Below are positions 12,201 to 23,254 of a DNA stretch of 60,642 nt, in pieces (within the stretch, counting starts at the first letter, position 1; each line of letters begins with the position of its first letter). Both the position numbers and the translations under genes were made by a program. The stretch covers positions 49,032 through 109,673 of the forward strand of contig JADGJC010000126.1 of the NCBI GenBank assembly GCA_027596075.1, read 5' to 3'. The stretch is from Rhizophlyctis rosea. Its lineage: Eukaryota > Chytridiomycota > Chytridiomycetes > Rhizophlyctidales > Rhizophlyctidaceae. The notes under the pieces are model-generated. The model had not been told where the DNA came from. It searched no databases and worked only from the letters and a program-made list of their open reading frames with translations.

Positions 12201-15192
12201 CGATTATCAGGTCTGAAAAGTCCTCCAAGTGGTATGGTCCAACCCAGGAAGAGCAGTTTGAAATCACCTCTTCCAACCACAACTCCACCCACCGCCCAAG
12301 TCCGTCAAATCATCAACACCGGTCTCTACGAAGACCCCGAAAGCGACGACTCAGGCAAAGTCGCAGAACAACCAGACTTGGACCCAACGGCATACCCACA
12401 GCCGCTCCCCCGAAGTATCAGCCTCACCGAACCAGTCGCAGAAGTCGCAGAGAACGACAGTGGAGACCTCACGATCCCCGATTCCTCCCCATCACCCGAA
12501 AAAGAACGCTGGCCCCGTCCCGTCCTAGAAATCCCCCACCAAGCTCTCAAACCCCGCGAATCCCCGCCACCCCGTCCACCATCACAACAACAACAGCAAC
12601 CCCTCCGCCGCTCCGCCTCCTTCGGCCGCAACTCTTCCCGCGCCGACTCGATGTCCACCGACTCCTCGGAAGGAGATTTGTCCAGTCGTGTTGAGGACCG
12701 GTTCAAGGCTTTGAAAGGAAGTGATTCGTATACGGGTGCAGCTCCCGGGGGGAATGAGGCGAATAAGGTTGGGGGACGAGGGGAGGTTGTGTTTAGGAGT
12801 CAGTTGTCGGTTAGGAGTGATCCGGAGAAGGGTGCGGGGGGGAAGAGTTCGGAGTTTAATCCGTATGATCAGAGGAGTGAGAGTAATCCCAGTACTAAGG
12901 TAAGGCTTTCGTTGAAATGGACAAAGGCGGAACGGAGTGGTGACTTCGGTTGGTGATTATGGTATGTAGCGAGATTGATGATCGGACTGAATGGTTTGTT
13001 CCCTCCCAATAGTCGGAAGAACGACAAGCGCGACAACAAGTCATGTTCCGAACTCAGATGGAATCGCGAATGAAAACGCCTGTGAAGTTATTTGATGTTC
13101 GACAAAAAGGGGCGCTCCTTCTCTTCATCGCCATCATGTGCGCCGCGGTCGGGTTGGGAGTGTATCAGTTCAACAACGTAAGTTGCGCCGCAAAAAAGAC
13201 TCAAAATCATAAGAAAATCCCCCAAAGTACTAACACCCAAAAACCCCCCCGCACGCACAGGCCCAAACAACATTCCAAACCTTCCGCATCTCAACCGTAA
13301 TAGGCTTCAACGCAATCTACATAATAGCAACTCTCCGCTTCCTCTCCCTAATGTCCGTCCTCCAAAACCCGGACATGTCCCGCTGGGCATCCAACATCGC
13401 AACCCTAAAATCCAAACTCAACATCTTCAACAACACCATCCTCCCTTACGTAATAACCTACCACGACGACACCTCCCACATCGCTCAGATGGAAATTTCA
13501 CAATGGCCGAGCCCGCAGACTCGGCTGATGAGGATGAATCCGTATTATGTTGCGCAGGGGGTTTATGAGAGGGGATTGAATCTCGCACAACAGGATATTA
13601 CGTATTTCGCAACAAACACGACGCAGAATAACGATTTGAGGTTTTTCTTTGATAACATGTTGCAGATTGGGGATTTGTTCATGGATGTTTCGAATACGGG
13701 TAAAATCAACTGGATAAACTATACGCTTCAAAACTCCTACATCTCTTGGGCGTTCATCGCCGCCATCGTCATCGTCATCCTCGCGTGGTTGTTCCTCCTC
13801 ATTCGGCCTATGATGCAGCAGACGCACGAGGAGCAAGTCAGGGCTTTAAAGATGTTCGCGCTCGTTCCGCGGAAGAGTTTATTGGCGATTTTGACGAGGG
13901 TGGAGGAGCCGTTGGCCACGTTTGCGGATGTTTGGGCTGGGGCGATTGGTGGGGTGGGGGGTGGCGGTGGGAATGCGAAGGGGTCTAGGATGGATTTGGG
14001 GGGCACGTCGGCGGGGGCGACGGCGGCTGCGAAGGAGTTGTTGATGAGACGGGCGTATGGGAAGGGGGAGGGGAGTTCCAATACGAAGTATTTTAAGAAG
14101 TTTGTGTTGGCTTTGGTGTTGGTTGGGTTGGGTGCTATTGGGATTTTGGTGCCGCCTTTAGTGAGGGTTTATAACGGGATGGCTTTAGCGGGGTTGATGA
14201 ATTACGCCGGAAGTCGTCGGTATTATTCCCAAGCGGTACAGATGATGACTGTGGAATGTGTCGTGCAGGATCGATCGGCTTGGAGAACTTATGAAGCTGA
14301 GATGTGGTTACGGGACCGACTTGACATGCTCGAAACGATTCACAGCAATGTCATTCAAGGCATCGGGGTGAAGCCACCTGCTGATTTACCGCAACTTTAC
14401 GGGTTCACGACGCAATCGGCACCGTGTAATGCTGCGTGTGGGAACAGGACTTTGGGACTTGATGGGCAGATTGATGCGTTTATTCAGATGGCCGAGGCGT
14501 TTTGGAGTGCGTTGGGGCAGGGGCAAATCCGACAGATTCCGGGGACGCCGGGGAATCCGATGAGTGATGCTATGTGGTTGATGAATCAGGTTCGTGATTG
14601 TTGCAATCCAGATCTGTCCCGCCTTCTTGGATTTTGCACAAGCCAAGAATCGTTTACCTTAACACTTCATCACATCCACCATCCCGCACAGAACCTCGCA
14701 ACGAATCTTAAAAGCTTCGATGACATTATTTTGTCTATGGTCAGCTCAGGGTACGTGGTGGAGCGGCACCCATTCTATTCCCTATCACACAAATGACTTA
14801 TCACATGCCACTCGTCCCACAGCAACCAAACCGCCCAAACCATTATGATAGTGCTCTTCGCAGTCACAGTTGTTGGCACATTCTTACTTTACGTCACCGT
14901 TCTCCGCGTGACCACCAAACAGCGCATGACAGAGATGGATTCTGTTGTCACGCTTATCTTTACCCTGCCTGAGAATGTTGTGGAAGAGGTGCCGGAGATC
15001 AAGAGGTACGGACAGTCTGCTTCAGATATGTCAGGGGTGGCGTTGGAAAGAAATGTGGTAGTCGGTGTTCTTTTCCATTGCTTTGTTCACATTCTTCCAA
15101 ATTTTCGGCATTGCAGGTTCATAGAGAGTGGCGGCATGTTCACCGACGCTGGCGGGTATCGCAGTAGTAAGAGGAGGAGGGGGGACAAGTAG
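9286..15192 (+). CDS. Tmc (tiny macrocysts)-like multi-pass membrane protein with TPR-like cytoplasmic region
   Basis: Exons: 9286-9389, 9445-9511, 9591-9785, 9856-10154, 10242-10255, 10321-10661, 10745-11049, 11162-11279, 11351-11409, 11514-11712, 11787-11846, 11937-12899, 13013-13177, 13261-14589, 14692-14750, 14823-15005, 15117-15192; all in phase, 1,511 aa. The N-terminal third has several membrane helices. The middle resembles the TmcB/TmcC helical-repeat region (AERIFEEGFRQFP; a segment near KKLKPTFDAKF; long helices after it). A Pro/Ser-rich linker (about 590-900) precedes further membrane helices around two probable extracytoplasmic domains, one with paired cysteines. Tmc-like proteins are large and numerous in zoosporic fungi and are thought to be sensory or signalling proteins. 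No PAS domain was found. Exon 5 is only 14 nt. The gene converges with viperin, leaving 198 bp between them. Confidence 0.75.
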
Positions 15193-15390
15193 AACGTGAC
15201 CTAGTTATTTGCTGGGGAGGTATAACTCATATGTAGAGTTTTTGTGATGACTTGGTCGAGATGGCCAGATAGTCGATCGTGGCAGGAGGTGATTTCTTGT
15301 TATATGTATATTGAAGTACAAAGTTTTGCAAGCATCTGCTACTTTTACTATAAGCTGATCCTACTGCTCGCTCTAAATGAAAGCAACCAA

Positions 15391-16443
15391 TCACCAATCC
15401 AATGCCTTGTTTGACCCACAACCATCTTCACACTTCTTCCCCACCGCCTCCTCTGTCTGCTTCGTCCAGTCATACTCCCCGCCTCGTTCCAAGAAAGCAT
15501 TTCGGTCAAAAACCGCATTTTTCAAAGCCTGCTCCACACCAACTTCCAAGATCGACTTGGATGCAACCTTCCCCCCTCCCGTTGCATCAGAGTACAAGAA
15601 CCGCATTTCTTCATCTAGGATGAGGTACGAATCCTTCATGGTCTTGTTATCCTCCGGCACCATGCAAGATTGCTCCTGATGCCGCTCCAGAAACCCCCGG
15701 AACTGCCCATCGGTGATCACAAACTCCCTCGCATCCCTCAAATCCTCTCCGCCACCATTCTCCCCAGCAAGGATGAGTACCTGAAAGACTTTCCAGCGGT
15801 GCGGGTTTAATGTGCGTATGGCGGCGTTCATATCTTCACTGTAGTTGTAAGCGTTCACGACGGTGTTGAGTTTGAATTTGATTTTGCGGGCGTGGCACCA
15901 GGTTGCGACGGCGAAGATTTGCGGGGTATGGGTGTGGCCTGTGGAACGGGTTGTGCGGCCTATTTTGCGGTTGGTGTCGTCGTCGAAGGAGTCGCAGGAT
16001 ACGCCGATGATGTCAATGTACTGGCCGTATTTGTCTAGCCAGGCTTCTTTGATAAGGGAGGCGTTTGTGATGATGGAAACGGATTCGAGGTTGAGGTTGA
16101 CTTTGCAAAAACGGCAAAGCTGGCCGAGGTGTTCTGGATAGAGGAATGGTTCTCCGCCAGCGAAGTTGAGTTTGCGCATACCGGCGTCGCGAAGGAGGGT
16201 GAGACCGTGCTTGGCTTGGTGGAGGGCAAGTTTGGTAGAGGACTTTTGCGTGAAGAAACAAAAGCCGCAATTATAGTTGCATTTTCGTGTGAAATGATAG
16301 TTCACGCTGATGGGTGTAGGAGCTTGGGGGTGTGGACCTTTGATGACGACAAGACTTTGAGAAGGGACCTTTTTGGTCCTGGCAAGGATGGTTTTGACGA
16401 TGTAGGCAGGTAGGAGTATTGCCAAAAGAATCAACGCTATCAT
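15391..16443 (-). CDS. RSAD2: Viperin (radical SAM 3'-deoxy-3',4'-didehydronucleotide synthase)
   Basis: A single 350-residue open frame with no intron. Residues 1-22 form a hydrophobic or amphipathic helix, like the ER/lipid-droplet anchor of animal viperin. The radical SAM cluster motif CNYNCGFC (Cys55, Cys59, Cys62) binds 4Fe-4S, and NFAGGEP (93-99) is the SAM-binding GGE motif. Many family blocks can be read, including SCDSFDDDTN, RWKVFQ, SCMVPE, KDSYLILDE, KSILEVGVE and a C-terminal LDW, which is the region that receives the cluster assembly factor. Length matches animal viperin (about 360). Animal viperin converts CTP to ddhCTP, which stops viral RNA polymerases; bacterial relatives defend against phage. 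The fungal substrate and trigger are not known. The gene is head-to-head with an HDAC, 611 bp apart; a TATAAATC element lies on its strand near 16589-16581. Confidence 0.93.
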   Translation of the reverse strand: MIALILLAILLPAYIVKTILARTKKVPSQSLVVIKGPHPQAPTPISVNYHFTRKCNYNCGFCFFTQKSSTKLALHQAKHGLTLLRDAGMRKLNFAGGEPFLYPEHLGQLCRFCKVNLNLESVSIITNASLIKEAWLDKYGQYIDIIGVSCDSFDDDTNRKIGRTTRSTGHTHTPQIFAVATWCHARKIKFKLNTVVNAYNYSEDMNAAIRTLNPHRWKVFQVLILAGENGGGEDLRDAREFVITDGQFRGFLERHQEQSCMVPEDNKTMKDSYLILDEEMRFLYSDATGGGKVASKSILEVGVEQALKNAVFDRNAFLERGGEYDWTKQTEEAVGKKCEDGCGSNKALDW

Positions 16444-17054
16444 GTTGTATGTAATCCTTTTTCATTGACGGTACCTGGAAAGACAATTGTGAAATAAAGC
16501 AGTGACTGTTGTCGTCCTTGATGAAACGCAGGGGCCTACCGGCAAAATTTGATCACATCTAGAGATAGGCATGCTTGCCTTGATTTATACTGGAGCTCCC
16601 TATAGACGACTCAGCGGCGCGCCAAATTGTCGAATAGCGGCGACAGGACGCTTTGTGGACAGAAAGTGTAAGATACGTAAGCATTCTGTCCTGTTATTTA
16701 TGAGAGATGCGAAACAACAGACAAAGTGCGTGTGACATGAGTTGAAACAGAGACGCGCTAGGGTGTCCGTCTTTCAGAGGATATGTGTCAGGTGTACTAC
16801 ATATGACGTTCGCTTCAATTTCCAGTCGAAACCTCAATGCGCATTGTATTGGGCAGTAAGGAAGGGGCAGCAGCATGGATGATGGGCAGGAAGTCTTCGC
16901 CAGGGTCCTTGCAAAGTGATTGCTCAGGGTCTTGTGGCGTAGTCGGTCCAGATGATTCGGACAATCGTACATCCAGAATGGTGCATTGAAAGCTGTCATC
17001 GCCCATTTTGTTCTTGCACAGACACATTGCTCCCTTGACGACCACTGCCGTACC
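16444..17054. promoter_or_regulatory. Divergent promoter region, viperin / HDAC
   Basis: About 611 bp separate the two divergent start codons. A TATAAATC element for viperin lies at 16589-16581 on the minus strand, about 140 nt before its ATG. No palindromic operator or repeat is obvious. An upstream ATG at 16986, in frame with the HDAC, could extend that protein by 23 residues. Confidence 0.35.
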
Positions 17055-19072
17055 ATGACCCAACCTCAAAAGCGTCGCAAACTCGACACCGGGAAAGCAG
17101 ACATCTGGGACTGGACTGACGACACGGAGAATAGTGACGCTTCCACTCCACCAGAACCCGTGCAAATTGACACCCCGCTTCCCCCGCCCTCGCTTTCCCC
17201 AGAGCAACTTTCTCCATTCAAAGTTCCAACCCAGAGTACCGCTCCCACCAACACCGTACAAGAATCCAGAGTCTCCACAACAGCGCATACAACACAACCC
17301 ATTGCCTACTCATCTCCCACCGCACCCTCCGGCCGCAAAGTCGCTTATGTCTATTCCGAAGCACTTCGACGAGCAGCAGATCGTCTGCCGTCCAACCTAA
17401 AACGCGTGTGTATGCTCAAAGCGAGATTGTTTTCCCTTGAAAAGAATGTTGATAAGCTTATTCGCCTCGCAGTCCACATTTGTTCATTCGATGGTGAAAG
17501 CTCTCGGATTTAACAAATTCATGCGGTGCGTGTAAACAAATGTATATGTAAACAAATCCTTCAATGCTGATGCAGAAAACTTGCAGCATCATAGAGCCGC
17601 AACGCGCATCGTGGGCAGATCTCCTCGCTTTTCATTCAGAAGGCTATGTGGGTAGGTATGGCGAACCCGACCTACAATGTTGCATCTGCCCTCCCAAACG
17701 TTCTTCATTGTGATTGCATTTGTCACACCAGATTTTCTCCTCAAGAGCGAGACGATGGCGGAGACAGCAGTAGATTATGCACCCTCGTGTGAAGAGTTCA
17801 AGTTAGAATTGTACGTCACCAATATCACTGCAACACATTACCCATTGTGAATTGATTAACCGCCTCCATGCAGTGACTGCCCACTCTTTCCGGGAATAGC
17901 TGAATACGTCCGACTGGTCGCCGGTGGGAGTCTTGCAGCAGCTCGAGCTTTGACAAGTGGCGAGAGCGATATCGCCATCCATTGGGATGGAGGCAGGTAA
18001 CGTTCATCAAGTTTACCATGCATCGCCGAGTCTGGGCTGACAAATGTTGCACTTTCACAGACATCATTGCAAGAAGTGAGTCGCAGCGACTTGCTTTTGG
18101 CGGGACGTAATGCTTTCCATATATATAAGGCTGAATCGATACGACTCAACTAGAGACGAAGCATCGGGATTTTGCTACGTGAATGACATCGTGCTAGGGA
18201 TATTGGAGTTGAGGCAGCGCTTTGGTCGTGTATTGTACATCGATATTGATGTGCATCACGGCGATGGTTAGTGAGGTTGACAGAATTGCCATGAGCTATG
18301 GGACAGTTAGGTCATTATGCTCACCACAATAAGTGACCACCCAACAGGCGTCCAAAGCGCATTCGAATTCACCGACCGAGTCATGACGCTATCCTTCCAC
18401 AAATACGATGGCATATTCTTCCCTGGTACGTCTCCGTCCAACGCAAACATCATCACACCATCTCACACCTCTCACACTTATACTAAAGGCACTGGCAAAC
18501 AAACCGACACCGGCCACTCCAAAGGCACAAACCACACCATAAACGTTCCTCTCCCGCAAAACCTCCAAGACACAACTTTCCTCTCCGTCTTCACCCGCAT
18601 CACCACCGCGGCATTCGAAGCCTTCTCTCCAGACGCTATCGTCATGGAATGCGGAACGGACGGCGTAGTAAGCGATCCGTTGGTGGGAAACGACGGGTGG
18701 TCCCTGACTGTCCGCGGCATCGCACAAGCTGTGGAGCACGTACTCTCCTTCCGCGTATCGAAAGACGGAAAGGAGGTAGAGAAACCGGTACCGACAATGT
18801 TACTGGGAGGTGGGGGGTACAGCAACACCACCTGTGCGAGGGTGTGGGGTGTTTGCACTGGTGTTGCGTGTTTGGGTGGTGTGGAGAGTATTGGGGAGGA
18901 TGTGCCTGAGCATGAGTTGTTGGAGTTTTATGGGGCGGGTTTTGGGATTTGGGGGGATGTGCCGATTGGGAGGGTTGGTGGTGGTGGGCAGGAGGTGGAG
19001 GGGGTTGTGGAGGGGGTTTTGGGGGTTTTGGGGAGGGTTAAAGGGAGGTGGGGGAGGGATGTGAAAACGTGA
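17055..19072 (+). CDS. Class I (HDAC8-like) zinc-dependent histone deacetylase
   Basis: Exons: 17055-17405, 17473-17525, 17587-17651, 17732-17810, 17874-17996, 18061-18075, 18154-18266, 18348-18425, 18489-19072; in phase, 486 aa. An N-terminal extension of about 95 residues with a basic KRRK motif (possible nuclear signal) precedes the catalytic domain beginning at [12 protein letters not shown]. Catalytic residues are present: the His pair H225-H226 in [19 protein letters not shown], zinc ligands D261, H263 (DIDVHHGDG) and D350 (ECGTDG), and the transition-state Tyr403 (LLGGGGYSN). After D350 the usual class I motif around the conserved GH is diverged ([16 protein letters not shown]), so the closest group is probably HDAC8-like rather than Rpd3. 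It removes acetyl groups from histones or other proteins. Exon 6 is 15 nt. An upstream in-frame ATG at 16986 is an alternative start. Confidence 0.9.
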
Positions 19073-19436
19073 AAAAGGAGGTTGGGATTTGTTTTGACGG
19101 TTTTGTCTTTCTTGAGTGAAACAGTTGATAGGGTTATATCAGAAAGAGCTCTTCAAGTTGATATGGATAGGGGCATGTTGTCTCACACTCTGTTTGTCCC
19201 ACTTTCGTGCATATCAGGAGACAAACGCCAGCCCCCGTCCGGGTTATAAGATGAGCAGCTTCGGGCAAATGACATTTACAAGCATCATAGAGACGCACAC
19301 ACCCAAAAACTATATACATGAAACACCCAAAAACCCAACATCATGCAATCCAGACCAGCAGGACGCAACCCTCAGCACTCTTCCTCTCCGCTAAACACCA
19401 CAACCTTCACCTCCCTCTCCACCAACGTCAGAACAA
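19073..19436. other. Convergent 3' intergenic region
   Basis: The deacetylase (+) and the lifeguard gene (-) converge here. No open frame, RNA or repeat is recognised; it should hold both 3' UTRs. Confidence 0.35.
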
Positions 19437-21105
19437 TCAATCGCGCGAATCCAGAATACGAAGGATGCTCTGTAAGGTAGACGAGCTGGGTGTGTGAGTT
19501 ATTTTTTCTGTAGTTTTTGTGCTGGTGCAGAAACGATACACGCCGTAAAATTCAAAGTGGTGAAGCAGTCGTATTGACTTACCAGGAATAAGTTGATGAC
19601 GTCCAAGTACAACTGTGATTGTTGGAGAAGGGAGAGTGTTGGCACCTTTGTTGCGGGATCTTATACATTCCCATTGTAGGAATGGATTCAACGGTGGGGA
19701 AACTTACCTCGATGGCGGCCAGGATGTATTCCTCAGGACTGAGTCTTGTAAAGATTTGTTGGGTATCCTGTAAAAGCAGAAAATTGTGAATGACTGCAAT
19801 GTGGAGACTCCTCATACCAAACCCCGAAGGAAACTGAATGGTACACGGAGATTCCGGGGAAAGAAACTTACGAAAACCACAAAACCACAAAACACAATCG
19901 CGGTCCCGATCGCGATGAAGAGATGAAGTGTGCGGCTGAAGGGTAAAAATAGCTGGACGAAGCCGGCGATGATGATGACCCAGAGGGAGCCGAAGAGGAA
20001 GGGGCCCCAGGATGTGAAGTCGTACTGGTCATCAAATGGGAAAAGTGTTAATTGTAAGAGCTGGGTGAGTTGGAGAGAATGATGCTTACTTTGGTTTGTA
20101 CCGTGAAGAGTGTTAAGCCTATAAATCTGTGGTGGGGCATGGCAATGATGGTGAGACGTGTACTTTTGCGTATTTCCTTCGCCATGCAACAAAGACGTCT
20201 TTGGAAAGGCGACTTACAACGCAAAACTCAAAATCGCAGCCTGAAGCACAACTTCACTATCATGGAACGTCACCACCGTGCCGATCGTGTAAGCTTCAGA
20301 AACGGTAAAAGCAGCGAGAAGGTAGCTACCAAAGGTGCGACCGAAAGCCATTGGTGAGCGGATTCCCATTTTCCTGGCAATCAAAAGGACCCTTCATCTC
20401 CCAATGGGCACTCACAGATTAACCGGATGCTTCCGCCGATTGACAATCAACGCGATGAGGAGGCCGAGAGTTGCGAGCCAGGACAGGAAGACCATCCACA
20501 TGCTATGATCAATACCAAATTTTCGGTTGGTTAGGATGACGTGCCCCGGCGTGATCGCAGCATCGAAAAATTGTATTTGCAGGGGCTGTAAAATACATAC
20601 TTGCTTTGTGCCCATGCCTTGATAGCATCATTGTAAAGGAATACACCAGACACCAGGGTCGTCAAACCTAGCTGGACCGCGAGGATTGAATAGACTTTTC
20701 TTGTGAAAGCTGGATCGACGACATGGACGATTTTGAATCAGATTGGACAGTCATTGGAGACGACCAAGGGGCACAATATGGATTGTAAACAAAAGTCACA
20801 GGTTTGTCCACCCATCACGATACATACCCATCCGAATCGCCACATCCGAATTCTCGAGTGTGACCCCGTATTTGCTGAACACCAACGGAATCAGTTCCTC
20901 ATAACAAACTTCCCACTCCATCTTAGCACTCAACAGCATCAAAAAACAAAACTCACAAATCATCAGGAACATCATCCTCGTATCTCGGCGGTGCCGTGGC
21001 CGCACTCGAGCTTCCCCCAACAGCTCCATAGTTCGTCGCGGGGACGTTCACGGCGATGGAGTCGGGATCTTCGGTGGGGAGGGGTGTGTGTTTCGGTGGT
21101 GGCAT
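19437..21105 (-). CDS. Lifeguard / TMBIM (Bax inhibitor-1 superfamily) membrane protein
   Basis: Exons: 21105-20957, 20874-20828, 20709-20601, 20502-20416, 20325-20218, 20126-20090, 20024-19872, 19767-19708, 19612-19583, 19469-19437; in phase, 270 aa. A Pro/Thr-rich cytoplasmic tail of about 50 residues is followed by KYGVTLENSDVAIRMAFTRKVYSI and seven hydrophobic segments. Family signatures are visible: RRKHPVNLYLLAAFTVSEAYTIG, YDFTSWGPFLFG, and the terminal DTQQIFTRLSPEEYILAAIELYLD, containing the acidic residues of the pore/pH sensor. Lifeguard proteins sit in the ER, Golgi or vacuole membrane, leak calcium and dampen cell death and the unfolded protein response. The gene has the smallest exons of the window apart from the two micro-exons (30-37 nt). 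Confidence 0.9.
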
Positions 21106-21740
21106 ACTCTATGTACAAGGTGGTAGGGTTGTGAAGGGTGATTAGATGGTCTGTACCGGACGTGGGAAAACGATGAGATGGGAAAGCTTGGACGAAGCGG
21201 GGAAAAGGGAAGGGAAGTGATACACATGTGATGTGCTTGGTGGCACGGGTGGTGTGAAACGTAATTGGTGGCACAGTGGGCGAAACTGGTGAGAGGCTTT
21301 TTGCTTGTTTTTCGAGTTTTGCATTTTTCCGTCTTCAATCGCTACTTTTCTTATATCATAAGTAGGAGCCTTCCGACCAAAGACTTCTAAAATGCCGAGG
21401 TGTTATGCATGTTGAGGACGCTTCATCAATATTGGATTTATCAGCTATCCCCTCCCCACATCAGCCTACTCAGCCTCGTCCAATGACGAATATTGTAAGA
21501 CCCTAAACTCATCAAAATCCGCAGAGATGAAGACATGCCACCCTTCACAAAACTGGGACTGCGTGCCGTCCATGTGGGAGTATGCACGCAACGCCTAATG
21601 CGCCAGCCCGCAACTCAACTCATACAGCAGCAAACGAAACCTTCTATTCAATATGATACATGAACCAAATCCCACAGGTATACATTATAGTCCAGCTACA
21701 ATAATCCAAGAAACAACCACCACCTCTAGACACAGCCAAT
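21106..21740. other. Intergenic, lifeguard upstream region
   Basis: About 635 bp between the lifeguard start and the end of the dsRBD gene; both genes are on the minus strand. It should hold the lifeguard promoter and the dsRBD gene's 3' UTR. No domain-bearing frame is seen. Confidence 0.35.
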
Positions 21741-22729
21741 CTACATCAAACTGGACAACTCTCCCAACAACTTTCCCCAAATCCCTCGAACAATGGCAAC
21801 TGCATCACCCTCCCCCTTGCTCTCAGCATCCAAATAAATCGCCCCAACCACCGCCTTCAAAGCCATACTTCCCCACACCCTCGTATCAGGATACTCTTCC
21901 TTCCGAAACTCCACTACAACGCCACTCCCACTCTGCACCGCCAAACTACTCCGTAAACTCGTCAGGTGTATATTGCTGCTAATCAATCCAATCCGCTCAT
22001 CCAGACTTTTCGCATGATGGATCGTCAGACGGTGATATAGGGATGCTGAACCTGAGGAAGCGGGGTTGAATTGTGGGGAGCGTTTGAAAGTCACCAGGGT
22101 GTCGATTGTTGTGAGGATGTTGTAGCCTAGCCAGGCGAGGTGGTGGAAGTCGTCGACTATTTGTTGGGTGGGTTTGGAGGGGGTGCCGGTTGGCGGTTTG
22201 AGACCTAGGGCGTCGGAGAGGAGGGTTGGGTCTTGGAAGGAGTAGCCTAGGCGGTCTTTGATGTGGCGGAAGGCGGTTTGGGTTGGGGTGTCCCAGTCTG
22301 GTGGGGGGGTTGAGGGGGGTGTTGGGTGGTGGGGTGTGGAAGAAGTTGTGGTTGGTGTAGTGGGAGTGTGTTGGAGGGCTTTGAGGGTTTCGAGTGCTCT
22401 GTGCATTGTTTTTGTTAGTAAACAAATAATCGCCACTTGGATGTAGATAAACAAAACTCGAATTCCTACCTCGACGTCAAACCCCCATTCCGCTCAAACG
22501 CCTGGATAGCAGCCTGCGCAGCCGCTTGCTCCGCCTCTCTTTGCGACCCGTACCCGGCCTTAGAGACATCACGACTGAAAAACTCCAGCCCACAAAATGT
22601 CACGTCCGCGGCATATATGGGCCTGTTCAGCGTTCCGCCTGCCCGATAGGACTGAAACGACACCGTCGGTCGTGCCAGCTGTTGAATGGCCTCGTTCAGA
22701 AGTGTCTTGTAGTTCACGTTGCTGGACAT
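21741..22729 (-). CDS. dsRNA-binding protein with inactive RNase III domain
   Basis: Two exons (22729-22470 and 22398-21741) joined by an intron with a TTACTAAC branch site; 305 aa. Residues 7-84 form a double-stranded RNA-binding domain (YKTLLNEAIQQL, then the sheet and KAGYGSQREAEQAAAQAAIQAF). A Thr/Pro linker leads to an RNase III fold (about 115-300: RLGYSFQDPTLLSDALG, LAWLGYNIL, ALKAVVGAIYLD). In active enzymes these motifs read LEFLGDAVL and DALEAxxGAIYLD. Here the four acidic metal ligands appear replaced (E to A, D to Y, D to M, E to K), so cleavage is unlikely. The order, dsRBD before RNase III, is the reverse of bacterial RNase III and of mitochondrial mL44. It may bind or shield dsRNA, act in RNAi, or be an odd mitoribosomal factor. 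Confidence 0.82.
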
Positions 22730-23254
22730 TATTTATGGTACGGTGAATGTTCTTGGTAGGGTGTATGGTGGGTCATGCATAAGTAAGTAGCAACGAGTGG
22801 AGGAGACCAATAGCACCCTATTCACCCTTTGTCGAAGGTTTTATTTTTGAACGCTGAACTTTGAATTGGGCGAAGCTGAGGGGGCTCCTTCAAAATGTTG
22901 TCTCCCTTTGGCTGCGCGTCACGCCACCCAAATCTCTCGTAAGCAGACACCACACTACGACCAGCCCAAGTCCCTTAGGTAACTCCCCTCTCGATGGACA
23001 GCAGCATGGTGTACTTGGTATGTCCATGGAGGTGAAGTCCGATGATAGGGTGGTCTGCCAATCAATGACATTGGACGTTCACTTTTGATTGGAAAGTGAA
23101 ACCGACTGGGAGACCTCATTCGAATCCCTTTGTACCGCAAATGAGTGATATCACAAGAGCACAGGCAAATGGGCACGGTTAAGTTACAATATAGCTTCTA
23201 CAGCAGACGAAAGCTTCTATTTACACCATAATACGCATGTTGCATGGACCAATC
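22730..23254. other. Intergenic between dsRBD gene and secreted protein
   Basis: 525 bp upstream of the dsRBD gene and downstream of the secreted-protein gene. No supported gene, RNA or repeat is seen. It should contain the dsRBD gene promoter. Confidence 0.3.

Noticed and set aside
11906..12694. 262-codon Arg/Pro/His-rich frame
   Set aside because: Frame-shifted shadow of the Pro/Ser-rich linker of the Tmc-like gene, whose exon 12 is supported by phase on both sides.
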